A stretch of DNA of 5,728 bases from an uncultured Lachnospiraceae bacterium (lineage in GTDB: Bacteria; Bacillota_A; Clostridia; Lachnospirales; Lachnospiraceae), in NCBI GenBank assembly GCA_902767195.1, contig CACXGS010000197.1, positions 1-5,728 of the forward strand, read 5' to 3'. The notes beneath the pieces are model-generated. The model saw only the letters and a program-made list of their open reading frames with translations. It was not told the origin of the DNA and searched no databases. The first letter of the stretch is position 1. Each line of letters starts with the position of its first letter. Positions 1 through 5,728 of the stretch are shown here, piece after piece. Made by a program: the position numbers and the translations under genes.

Positions 1-822
1 ATCGTCAACGGCTGCAACCATAACGGATGCGGTACCGATGGTGATCTCGGCAATACCCTCTTTGATAACACCGCAGCCGATTGCTGCGCACTGCTGATCG
101 CCGCCGCCGACACAGATGGGCATTCCCTCTGCAAAGCCTGTTGCTGCCGCTGCCTCTGCGGAAACAGTTCCAACCTGTCTTGCGGGCTCTTTTACCGGCG
201 GGAGCTTGTTGATATCAAAATCGATTGCATCAAGAAGCTCTTTTGACCAGTCAAGGGTTGAAACGTCCATCATGCCGTGAAGAGCAAGGGATGCGGGATC
301 GGTGAAGACCTCTGTGGATCCCAGTTTGTGAAGCAGCCACTCCTGACCGTTTACAAAGAGATATGTTTTATCATAAAGGTCGGGCTGATTATCTCTCACC
401 CATTTATACTTTGCGAAAGACCAGGCTCCGGAGATTGGTGCGCCGGCGATCTTGTGATATTTCTCAATACCAATATTCTCTTTAATCCACTCAATTTCCT
501 TGATCGGACGGTTATCGGACCATACGATGGCGTTAGCCAGGGGCTCCCAATTCTCATCTACTGCTACAAAAGTACCTCTCTGGCTGGAGATACCGACAGA
601 GCCGATCTCTTTAGGATCAACACCGGCGATCTCAATGGCTTTTTTAACGGTGTAGCAAAGAGCATTCCACAGGTCATACATATCCTGCTCTACCCATCCT
701 ACTCTGGGTGTGATTACCGGATATTCCTGATAAGCTTTTCCAAGTTCTTTTCCCTGGAGATCGAAAATGATGGTCTTAAGACCGGTGGTTCCCGCATCAA
801 TACCTGCAATATATTTTGCCAT
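1..822 (-). CDS. FGGY-family carbohydrate kinase (second kinase), N-terminal part, cut by window edge
   Basis: Predicted cytoplasmic ATP-dependent sugar or polyol kinase. 274 residues are visible of a family usually near 500, so the C-terminal ATPase half lies beyond the left edge. The start is an ATG at 822 with AAGGAG at 830-835, 7 nt upstream. Visible FGGY landmarks: the N-terminal phosphate loop GIDAGTTGLK (7-16, Asp9), the classic GISSQRG segment (77-83), IVWSDNRP (99-106) typical of the sugar-binding region, and VGGGDQQCAAIG (238-249) with Asp242 as the expected catalytic base, followed by the second phosphate loop TIGTAS (261-266). It lies 52 nt downstream of the SDR gene with no terminator between, so it is probably the third gene of the 3233-to-left operon. 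It differs clearly from the other kinase here and keeps the more conventional motifs. It resembles xylulokinase- or LsrK-like members, but the substrate cannot be assigned. The family call is secure. Confidence 0.93.
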   Translation of the reverse strand, partial: MAKYIAGIDAGTTGLKTIIFDLQGKELGKAYQEYPVITPRVGWVEQDMYDLWNALCYTVKKAIEIAGVDPKEIGSVGISSQRGTFVAVDENWEPLANAIVWSDNRPIKEIEWIKENIGIEKYHKIAGAPISGAWSFAKYKWVRDNQPDLYDKTYLFVNGQEWLLHKLGSTEVFTDPASLALHGMMDVSTLDWSKELLDAIDFDINKLPPVKEPARQVGTVSAEAAAATGFAEGMPICVGGGDQQCAAIGCGVIKEGIAEITIGTASVMVAAVDD

Positions 823-874
823 ATCTGTTCTCCTTTCAATCCGTGTTGTTTGCTCAGTAATAAGAATCAATGTA

Positions 875-1642
875 TTAGTGCATTCTGGCTCCTGTTACCA
901 TCAGGGTATCTCCGCTGACATAACTTCCCATGTCGGAAGCCAGGAAGAGGAAAGCCTTGCCGACTTCTTCCGGCTCGCCCATACGTACCATGGGAATGGT
1001 AGCCATCTTCTTTTCATACTGCTCCGGCGTAAGCTTGGAGTAGTTTCTCTTGATCATATCTGTTGCGATGGTTCCCGGTGCTACTGCATTTACACGGATG
1101 TTATATTTGCCAAGAAGTTTTGCGGAATACTTGGTCAGGGCAATGATACCTGCCTTGGATGCACCGTATTCCGGACCGGTGCTTCCGCCGGTCACGCCTG
1201 AGATGGAAGACATGTTGACGATACTTCCGTATCCCTGTTTCTTCATGATCTCCGTAACGTACTTCATGGTCAGGAAAACAGAACGAAGGTTGACATTGAG
1301 AACCTTATCCCACTGTTCGGGGCTGGTGGTCTCAAGATCTGTCATGTAGGATACTCCTGCGATGTTGCAGAGAATGTCGATCTTTCCCCAACGATCCATG
1401 GTTTTCTTTACCGCACCCTGGATCACCTCAACGGAGGAAGCGTCACCGACGATATACTCTACCTCAACGCCCATATCCGTCAATTCCTTTTCCACTTCCT
1501 CACCGGACTCTCCTTTGGCAATATCAATAATGGTCATGCCTTTCAGGTCCGCTTTCGCAAAAGTAAGCGCAGTGGCCTTGCCGATTCCCTGACTCGCCCC
1601 GGTGATGATACAGATTTTGTCTTTTAAAGATACTTCAAACAT
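875..1642 (-). CDS. SDR-family NAD(P)-dependent oxidoreductase
   Basis: Classical short-chain dehydrogenase/reductase, 255 residues, the usual size, cytoplasmic. Numbered from the ATG at 1642: Rossmann motif TGASQGIG (14-21); Asp40 at the end of beta-2, which usually favours NAD(H) over NADP(H); NIAG (93-96), a variant of NNAG; Asn118 in the NVNL segment; catalytic Ser146, Tyr159 and Lys163 (YGASK); and VNAVAPGTIATDM (184-196). The C-terminus ends in GARMH rather than the common DGG-type tail. An in-frame GTG at 1654 would add four residues (total 259), but the Shine-Dalgarno overlaps that codon and is well placed for the ATG. The gene starts 34 nt after the stop of the FGGY kinase at 3233-1677 and is followed by the second kinase, so it probably interconverts a hydroxyl and a keto group on the sugar or polyol those kinases handle. 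FabG-like fatty acid synthesis is unlikely in this context. The exact substrate is unknown. Confidence 0.93.
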   Translation of the reverse strand: MFEVSLKDKICIITGASQGIGKATALTFAKADLKGMTIIDIAKGESGEEVEKELTDMGVEVEYIVGDASSVEVIQGAVKKTMDRWGKIDILCNIAGVSYMTDLETTSPEQWDKVLNVNLRSVFLTMKYVTEIMKKQGYGSIVNMSSISGVTGGSTGPEYGASKAGIIALTKYSAKLLGKYNIRVNAVAPGTIATDMIKRNYSKLTPEQYEKKMATIPMVRMGEPEEVGKAFLFLASDMGSYVSGDTLMVTGARMH

Positions 1643-1650
1643 AGCTTTCG

Positions 1651-1658
1651 CCACCTTT
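1651..1658 (-). promoter_or_regulatory. Ribosome binding site that sets the SDR start
   Basis: On the minus strand AAAGGTGG lies 8 nt before the ATG at 1642. The upstream in-frame GTG at 1654-1652 is inside this element and has only GGAAAG directly against it, too close for good initiation. The ATG is therefore preferred. This rests on spacing only. Confidence 0.6.
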
Positions 1659-1676
1659 CCAAATAGATCGTCAATA

Positions 1677-3233
1677 CTATTCGTTTGTTATACCGCGGAT
1701 AACCTTCAGTGCGTCAAATGCAGGTTTCATATCCTCTCTGACAAGCTTTTTCTGCTTCTCGTAGATGGCACGATATAATTTTGTATTTTCCGGATTGGGT
1801 TTGTAGATCTTCTTAACCTCAAGCCATTTATCCCAGAAGTCTTCCAGATTATCAATATCACCTACTGCGAATGCTGCCGTGATTACGTTAGTCATTACAG
1901 CGCCGCCTGCTTTCTTTAAGGTTACAACCTCTGCGTCAAGCATATCTGCCTTGATCTGATTCCAGAGATCCGAACGGCTTCCGCCCTCTGTAATGGTAAT
2001 CTTCTTAAAGTCTACGCCGCTGGCGCGATAGCTGTCGCCCATCTCCATATAGTCATAGCCGATTGCCTCTAATACTGCTCTCCAAAGTACAGCCTGGTCG
2101 GTATCAAGGGTCATGTTCAGGAAGCAGCCGCTGGCATTGGCAGCCTCTTTGAAACCACCGGACAGATATGGCAGGAAGAGTACACCGTTTGATCCGGCCG
2201 GAACTTCTTTGGCCCGCTCGGACAGCTCATCGTAATATGCCGCGTCATCCACCTTGTTACATACATTATCACGATACCAGCGCAGAGCCATTCCGCCTGT
2301 ACGGACAATGCCCCAGTAGAAATAGGTATCCTTCATGGTTCCCGAATTGAAGATCAGGCCGGTTTCCGGTCTGGACAGTTCAGGCATAATCTTCTCTGTA
2401 GACAGACAGAACATAGCTGCTGTACCTGCAACGTCCGCTGCCATATTGGGGCCTGTAAGACCGGCTCCGATCATGGACTGCATAGTGTCGCCGGCGCCGC
2501 CGCAGATCGGTGTTCCTGCAGGAAGTCCGGTAAATGCCGCATCCTCATCATTCAGACCGCCAATGATATCCCATGGTTTTACGATCTTGGGCATGTATTT
2601 CTTATCGATTCCCAGAATCTCCAGCTGCTTATCCGACCATTCTTTCTTATATATATCAAATCCGAGTCCCCATCCGCTCATGGCACCCCAGTCAATAAAG
2701 GCATCTTTTCCTTTAAGACCGGCAAGATTTAACAGGCAGTAAGGAGCGTTGTGCATAAACTTCACGCCGTCCTTCTGGAAATTCTCATCATTCTTGAGGA
2801 ACCATCTGGCAAACATTGCCGGGAACATAACATTAGGTACAGGGTTTCCGCTCTCTTCTTTCCAGATGGTATGTCCTTCCGCTGTCAGCGCCGCTACATC
2901 CTCAGTGGTTCTGGAATCAATATAAATGATATACGGAGTAATTGCCTTACCTGCTTCATTTACTCCACAGATACCACAGATAATGCCGTCACCGAAAATA
3001 GCACGGATTTCACTCGGATCGATGCCCTTTTCCTTGGCAATGTTGACACAGTCACGAATACCTTTTCGAACAGCGTCATAATACTTGTCCGCATCCATCT
3101 GAACCCAGCCCGGCTGAGGATACTCAAAGAATGTAGGATAGCTGGTCTCTGCAATGCACTCAAGGTCCAGGTTGTAGAGAACTACTTTTACACTCTGTGT
3201 TCCTGCATCAAATCCAATGTAGTATTTACCCAT
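1677..3233 (-). CDS. FGGY-family carbohydrate kinase (first kinase), complete
   Basis: Complete 518-residue kinase of the xylulokinase/glycerol kinase superfamily, predicted to phosphorylate a sugar or polyol with ATP in the cytoplasm. The ATG start has AAGGAG at 3239-3244, 5 nt upstream. Landmarks: GFDAGTQSVK (7-16, Asp9) phosphate loop; PGWVQMDAD (41-49); YIDSR (104-108) in place of the usual W-D-R; CGGAGDTMQSMIGAG (244-258) with Asp249 as the expected catalytic base; DVAGTAA (267-273) phosphate-2 loop; and ITEGGSRSDLWNQIKADML (414-432), the adenine-nucleotide region. Residues 79-91 (IFGDGIICGICGV) replace the common GISGQ-type segment, so the substrate pocket is probably unusual. It heads a cluster with the SDR 34 nt downstream and the second FGGY kinase after that, and has its own promoter and a leader hairpin. 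Family call is firm; substrate unknown. Confidence 0.95.
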   Translation of the reverse strand: MGKYYIGFDAGTQSVKVVLYNLDLECIAETSYPTFFEYPQPGWVQMDADKYYDAVRKGIRDCVNIAKEKGIDPSEIRAIFGDGIICGICGVNEAGKAITPYIIYIDSRTTEDVAALTAEGHTIWKEESGNPVPNVMFPAMFARWFLKNDENFQKDGVKFMHNAPYCLLNLAGLKGKDAFIDWGAMSGWGLGFDIYKKEWSDKQLEILGIDKKYMPKIVKPWDIIGGLNDEDAAFTGLPAGTPICGGAGDTMQSMIGAGLTGPNMAADVAGTAAMFCLSTEKIMPELSRPETGLIFNSGTMKDTYFYWGIVRTGGMALRWYRDNVCNKVDDAAYYDELSERAKEVPAGSNGVLFLPYLSGGFKEAANASGCFLNMTLDTDQAVLWRAVLEAIGYDYMEMGDSYRASGVDFKKITITEGGSRSDLWNQIKADMLDAEVVTLKKAGGAVMTNVITAAFAVGDIDNLEDFWDKWLEVKKIYKPNPENTKLYRAIYEKQKKLVREDMKPAFDALKVIRGITNE

Positions 3234-3246
3234 AACTTCTCCTTTC

Positions 3247-3271
3247 CGGAAATTCTCACGAAAAATTTCCG
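3247..3271 (-). promoter_or_regulatory. Perfect inverted repeat in the leader of the FGGY-SDR-FGGY operon (hairpin or operator)
   Basis: On the minus strand the arms are CGGAAATT (3271-3264) and AATTTCCG (3254-3247), perfectly complementary, with a 9-nt spacer. In RNA a T-G wobble and a further A-T pair could extend the stem to 10 pairs around a 5-nt loop. The repeat lies about 35-60 nt downstream of the predicted transcription start, and its second arm ends 2 nt before AAAGGAG. It could be a repressor operator downstream of the promoter, or an RNA hairpin affecting translation or mRNA stability. There is no T run after it, so it is not a terminator. Confidence 0.55.
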
Positions 3272-3311
3272 CTGTAATAATAAATAAACAATAGCTTCTT
3301 CTTTTGTATTA

Positions 3312-3341
3312 ATTATAGCACATATTACTAAACATTAAGAA
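3312..3341 (-). promoter_or_regulatory. Predicted sigma-A promoter with extended -10, driving the kinase-SDR-kinase operon
   Basis: On the minus strand TGCTATAAT (3320-3312) is a perfect TATAAT box with an extended TGN element. A weak -35 candidate, TTCTTA (3341-3336), lies 18 nt upstream; the extended -10 would compensate. The expected start is near 3305, giving a leader of about 70 nt before the ATG at 3233. The surrounding 159-nt gap is strongly AT-rich, unlike the flanking genes, which supports a promoter region. It implies that the kinase-SDR-kinase block can be expressed separately from the genes upstream. Confidence 0.65.
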
Positions 3342-3392
3342 CAAGGAAAAAATTTTCATAGTAATATTTTACATTATTTCTAAAAAATCCGT

Positions 3393-4235
3393 CTAAGTTT
3401 CATTTATTATTCTGAATTGTTCAAACAATTCCCCATCTTCTCCATGTTCCAGCAGGTATTCCAGCAATCTCAATACCCCATCGTGCTGAAGGTCATCGGT
3501 TACGTAAGTACATGCCTCCCGTACTTCCTTCCGGGCATTGCCAATGGCAAAACTGTATCTGGCTCTGTCCAGCATTTCCAGGTCATTCAGGTTATCCCCC
3601 ACTACTACCGTTTCCTCCGGTGTTATTCCCAGCATTTCCTGGACCGAAACAAGAGCCGCTCCTTTGGTGACCCCCTTCATCTCAATGTCGATATATTTAC
3701 CGCCGCCGCAAGCTACTTCCAGGTATTGTTTCCACTTGGGGCTAAACTCTTTTCCTGTGACCTCCTCTACCCGGCTTTCACGATAGACCGTGAATTTCAG
3801 GCAGGGTTCCTCCAGTGCGGTCAGATCATCCACCAGAGTACAGTTGAATTTGAACTCGTCTATGAAGAGCTGATAAAGTTCTTCTCCGCCGGTCTCAAAA
3901 TAGGCCATGGTCCCTGTATCATAGAGGCTCATACATCCGGGAAGCTTTCTGGTATCTCTGATCAGCGCCTCGGATATCTCTTTATCCATGGGGCGCCGGA
4001 AAAGCTCTTCCCCCCTGTATACCGCATAGGCCCCATTGTTGGCGATGGTGATCATCTGGTCTTTCACGGGAGCGAACATCCGCCATATACTGGCAACCTG
4101 TCTCCCGCTGGCAACACCGAACAGGATCCCCTTTTCGGCCAGCTGTCTGATCACCTCAAAGTAGCGGGGAGACACCTGGTGTCCTCCATCCGGCACAAGT
4201 GTCCCGTCCACATCTGTCAAAACAAGTTTAATCAC
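3393..4235 (-). CDS. Cof-type HAD-IIB family phosphatase (second of a tandem pair)
   Basis: 280-residue cytoplasmic HAD hydrolase of the Cof/YidA type, which usually dephosphorylates sugar phosphates or other small phosphometabolites with Mg2+. Motif I is DVDGT (8-12) with nucleophile Asp8 and acid/base Asp10; motif II is SGR (43-45); NNGA (66-69) is typical of the subfamily; motif III Lys191 lies in VTKGAAL; motif IV is GDNLNDLEML (213-222). The cap domain lies roughly between residues 85 and 185. The start codon is GTG: motif I begins at residue 8 and no ATG stands nearby upstream. Its ribosome binding site is modest (GGAAG 4 nt away, or AAGGA 10 nt away), so translation may depend partly on coupling to the upstream gene, whose stop is 28 nt away. 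Together with its neighbour it could recycle a dead-end phosphorylated sugar or serve as a pathway phosphatase. Family is firm; substrate unknown. Confidence 0.93.
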   Translation of the reverse strand: MIKLVLTDVDGTLVPDGGHQVSPRYFEVIRQLAEKGILFGVASGRQVASIWRMFAPVKDQMITIANNGAYAVYRGEELFRRPMDKEISEALIRDTRKLPGCMSLYDTGTMAYFETGGEELYQLFIDEFKFNCTLVDDLTALEEPCLKFTVYRESRVEEVTGKEFSPKWKQYLEVACGGGKYIDIEMKGVTKGAALVSVQEMLGITPEETVVVGDNLNDLEMLDRARYSFAIGNARKEVREACTYVTDDLQHDGVLRLLEYLLEHGEDGELFEQFRIINET

Positions 4236-4263
4236 TTTTCTTCCGTCCTTTTCCAGCCTGGTC

Positions 4264-5130
4264 TCAAATGATCCCGAAATGTTTCATAGCATTCCAGATT
4301 CCGTCTTTGTCAATGTCGGTGGTAACATAATCCGAAATGTCCTTTACCGCATCATATCCGTTGCCCATGGCGACGGATGTCCCTACATGAGTCAGCATGG
4401 GCAGATCGTTGGGACTGTCTCCAAAAACATAGCAATCCTCCTTTGGAATATCAAAATATTCCAGAAGATAATCCATGCAGCTGGCTTTGGTATAGTGGAG
4501 AGGAAGGATCTCGGTAAAGCCGTTCCTGTTCTCAATGTACTGGTAAGGCCTGCCCTTCATCAGTTCCAGAAAATCGTCATGTGCCCCGGGATCCGTCCAG
4601 AAGGAAACCAGCTTATTCACTTCCATCTCCTCCTCGCAGAGCAGATGGATGGGCGCTGTATAATCCGGCTTATAGGTCTTCTCAAGAAATCTCCTGAGAT
4701 TGGGATAGCATTCCCGGCCGGCCAGGTCATTTTCAGGATGATCTTCCTCAGGCAGCCCTTTCAGCTCTCTCAGGTATTTTGCCGCGGGCTCGCTGAAATA
4801 GCAGTAATCCGCCCCCTGGAAAATGCTCTGGATTCCCGTTTTTCTGAGTCCTTCCCGAAGGAAATCGATGTCTTCCCGGGAAACTCTGTGCTCAAACAGA
4901 ACCTTGCCCAGGTACTCAATATGAGCCCCGCAGGCATAGCAGTATCCGTCGATTGGCAGGTCACGAAGGACATGCTGGATAAAAGACCGGCAGCGCCCGG
5001 TATTGATAAAATTCAGATGTCCCTTCTCATGGGATAGCCGGATGGCCTGCGCAGCGCTGTCGGGAACCTGATGGTTACGGCCATCTACCAGTGTATCATC
5101 AATATCGTAAAACATTATTTTCCGGCTCAT
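4264..5130 (-). CDS. Cof-type HAD-IIB family phosphatase (first of a tandem pair)
   Basis: 288-residue HAD-superfamily hydrolase, predicted cytoplasmic Mg2+-dependent phosphatase. Motif I is DIDDT (9-13), with nucleophile Asp9 and acid/base Asp11; the Asp after the second catalytic Asp replaces the more common Gly of DxDGT. Motif II is NTGR (43-46), motif III Lys215 in YTKASCM, and motif IV VFGDSPNDLPML (235-246). The variable cap lies about 80-200. AMGNG (254-258) and the C-terminal TTDIDKDGI (270-278) are typical of the Cof type. The ATG at 5130 has a near-consensus AGGAGG (5139-5144) at 8 nt spacing. It lies only about 35 nt beyond the terminator-like hairpin after the RLP gene, with no recognisable promoter between, so it is probably read by leakage through that hairpin. 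It is clearly diverged from the next gene, so this is not a recent duplication. Substrate unknown. Confidence 0.93.
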   Translation of the reverse strand: MSRKIMFYDIDDTLVDGRNHQVPDSAAQAIRLSHEKGHLNFINTGRCRSFIQHVLRDLPIDGYCYACGAHIEYLGKVLFEHRVSREDIDFLREGLRKTGIQSIFQGADYCYFSEPAAKYLRELKGLPEEDHPENDLAGRECYPNLRRFLEKTYKPDYTAPIHLLCEEEMEVNKLVSFWTDPGAHDDFLELMKGRPYQYIENRNGFTEILPLHYTKASCMDYLLEYFDIPKEDCYVFGDSPNDLPMLTHVGTSVAMGNGYDAVKDISDYVTTDIDKDGIWNAMKHFGII

Positions 5131-5159
5131 CCGTCATTCCTCCTCTTCCCGGTCTGATG

Positions 5160-5193
5160 AATAAAGGGCCGCCGCTATCTCTAGCAGCGGCCC
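5160..5193 (-). terminator. Intrinsic terminator / attenuator after the RuBisCO-like gene
   Basis: On the minus strand GGGCCGCTGCTA (5193-5182), a GAGA loop (GNRA type, 5181-5178) and TAGCGGCGGCCC (5177-5166) form a 12-pair stem, fully paired if one U-G wobble is counted. It is followed by TTTATT and preceded by AAAA. Read on the plus strand the same position is a C-A mismatch, so the fold favours minus-strand RNA. The stem begins 31 nt past the RLP stop. The T tract is short and interrupted, so some read-through into the HAD genes is plausible. Confidence 0.85.
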
Positions 5194-5224
5194 TTTTGCC
5201 GTCATTCACTAATCCGTTATATTA

Positions 5225-5728
5225 TTAGATTGCATACAGGTTCTTGCTGTGGTCCTCTCCGAAGAGTCCCCATTTCTCAAGAGACCATGTAAGCTCGGGG
5301 CTGTTCTTTGCAGCCTCTCTCATATCAACATCATTCATGCAGGCATCAATAGCCTCACGGAATGCCTTAGCGCCGGCACGCGGTCCCATACCATGGCCGT
5401 GGATTCCGGCACCTACGCCGAGAAGGATATCATTTCCGGCATCCATCATGAATCTCGGAACCAGACCCGGAACAACGCCGCCGCCTACGAAGGGAAGCAT
5501 CGGCTTAAGATCGTAGAACTTAGCCTTAACAGCGATCAGGTTGGTGATATAGTTATCAAATGTGTTGTCAAACTTACCATAAGGCGGCTGTGTCAGATAG
5601 ATATCGCATCCTGCCAGACGGGAGAGCTTGGAAACAACCTTTGTGCTGATGCCCTGTACCGGAGAAGCGGTGAAGGCACCATTGAAGCAGGAATGTCCCA
5701 GAATCGGAACGTTAACTTCCGGATCCTC
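5225..5728 (-). CDS. RuBisCO-like protein (RLP, form IV type), C-terminal part, cut by window edge
   Basis: 167 residues open from the right edge to the TAA at 5225-5227, roughly the last 40% of a RuBisCO large-subunit fold; the start lies outside. Numbered from the edge, residues 11-54 and 77-125 align without gaps to RuBisCO by eye. GHS (11-13) falls on the His294 region, AGCDIYLTQPPYGKF (39-53) on the His327/Lys334 loop, LPFVGGGVVPG (78-88) on the Ser379 loop, and GVGAGIHGHGMGPRAGA (104-120) on the Gly403-Gly404 phosphate loop. Lys52 matches Lys334, but His327 is Leu45, Ser379 is Gly82, Gly404 is Ala107 and Arg295 is Ser13. The enzyme should therefore not carboxylate ribulose bisphosphate. 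Known RLPs enolise, isomerise, decarboxylate or transcarboxylate other phosphorylated keto compounds. Its kinase and dehydrogenase neighbours favour a sugar or sugar-acid phosphate substrate, as inference. The gene is followed by a strong terminator hairpin, fitting a well-expressed gene. Confidence 0.9.
   Translation of the reverse strand, partial: EDPEVNVPILGHSCFNGAFTASPVQGISTKVVSKLSRLAGCDIYLTQPPYGKFDNTFDNYITNLIAVKAKFYDLKPMLPFVGGGVVPGLVPRFMMDAGNDILLGVGAGIHGHGMGPRAGAKAFREAIDACMNDVDMREAAKNSPELTWSLEKWGLFGEDHSKNLYAI

Noticed and set aside
823..874. Possible promoter or terminator between the SDR and the second kinase
   Set aside because: The 52-nt gap shows a ribosome binding site but no convincing -10/-35 pair and no stable hairpin, so the genes are treated as one operon.
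277..918. Plus-strand open frame of 213 codons
   Set aside because: It lies opposite the second FGGY kinase, whose minus-strand frame shows clear family motifs; the plus-strand product shows no recognisable domain.
2751..3287. Plus-strand open frame of 178 codons running into the leader of the first kinase
   Set aside because: It mirrors the N-terminal part of the kinase and the AT-rich leader; no family motif was seen.
3322..3367. ATATTAC / GTAATAT 7-bp inverted repeat flanking the -35 region (3322-3328 and 3361-3367)
   Set aside because: It is made almost only of A and T in an AT-rich gap with 32 nt between arms, so chance occurrence is likely.
3417..5037. Two long plus-strand open frames (284 and 252 codons) opposite the HAD genes
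   Set aside because: The minus frames carry all four HAD motifs. The plus products are low-complexity mirror translations without recognisable motifs.
5225..5728. Genuine CO2-fixing RuBisCO
   Set aside because: Several substrate-binding positions (His327, Ser379, Gly404, Arg295 equivalents) are replaced, and the neighbours are sugar-catabolic rather than phosphoribulokinase or nucleotide-pathway genes.

Overview
All genes in this window lie on the minus strand, so transcription runs from right to left. The strong AGGAG-type ribosome binding sites, moderate base composition and protein character suggest a Clostridia-like Firmicute, perhaps a gut Lachnospiraceae member. That placement is inference; no marker gene is present. 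The content is an accessory carbohydrate-catabolism locus.

In transcription order: (1) the C-terminal 167 residues of a RuBisCO-like protein (RLP), cut by the right edge; (2) a strong GNRA-loop hairpin with a short T tract (5160-5193), an intrinsic terminator or attenuator; (3) two tandem Cof-type (HAD-IIB) sugar-phosphate phosphatase-like genes, 5130-4264 and 4235-3393, the second with a GTG start; (4) an AT-rich intergenic stretch (3392-3234) with an extended -10 promoter and a perfect 8-bp inverted repeat just before the next ribosome binding site; (5) a complete FGGY-family carbohydrate kinase (3233-1677); (6) an SDR dehydrogenase (1642-875, start revised from an upstream in-frame GTG to an ATG with a well-spaced Shine-Dalgarno); (7) the N-terminal 274 residues of a second, different FGGY kinase, cut by the left edge.

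A dehydrogenase, two sugar kinases, two sugar-phosphate phosphatases and an RLP together fit a pathway in which a polyol, sugar or sugar acid is oxidised or reduced, phosphorylated and then processed as a phosphorylated keto intermediate by the RLP. RLPs acting on phosphorylated oxo-sugar acids are known from D-apionate catabolism, but those loci use a different kinase family. The substrate here cannot be read from the sequence. By ungapped alignment by eye, the RLP has lost several RuBisCO active-site residues, so it is not a CO2-fixing enzyme. The most interesting aspect is this RLP + 2 FGGY + SDR + 2 HAD combination, which may be an uncharacterised catabolic route.
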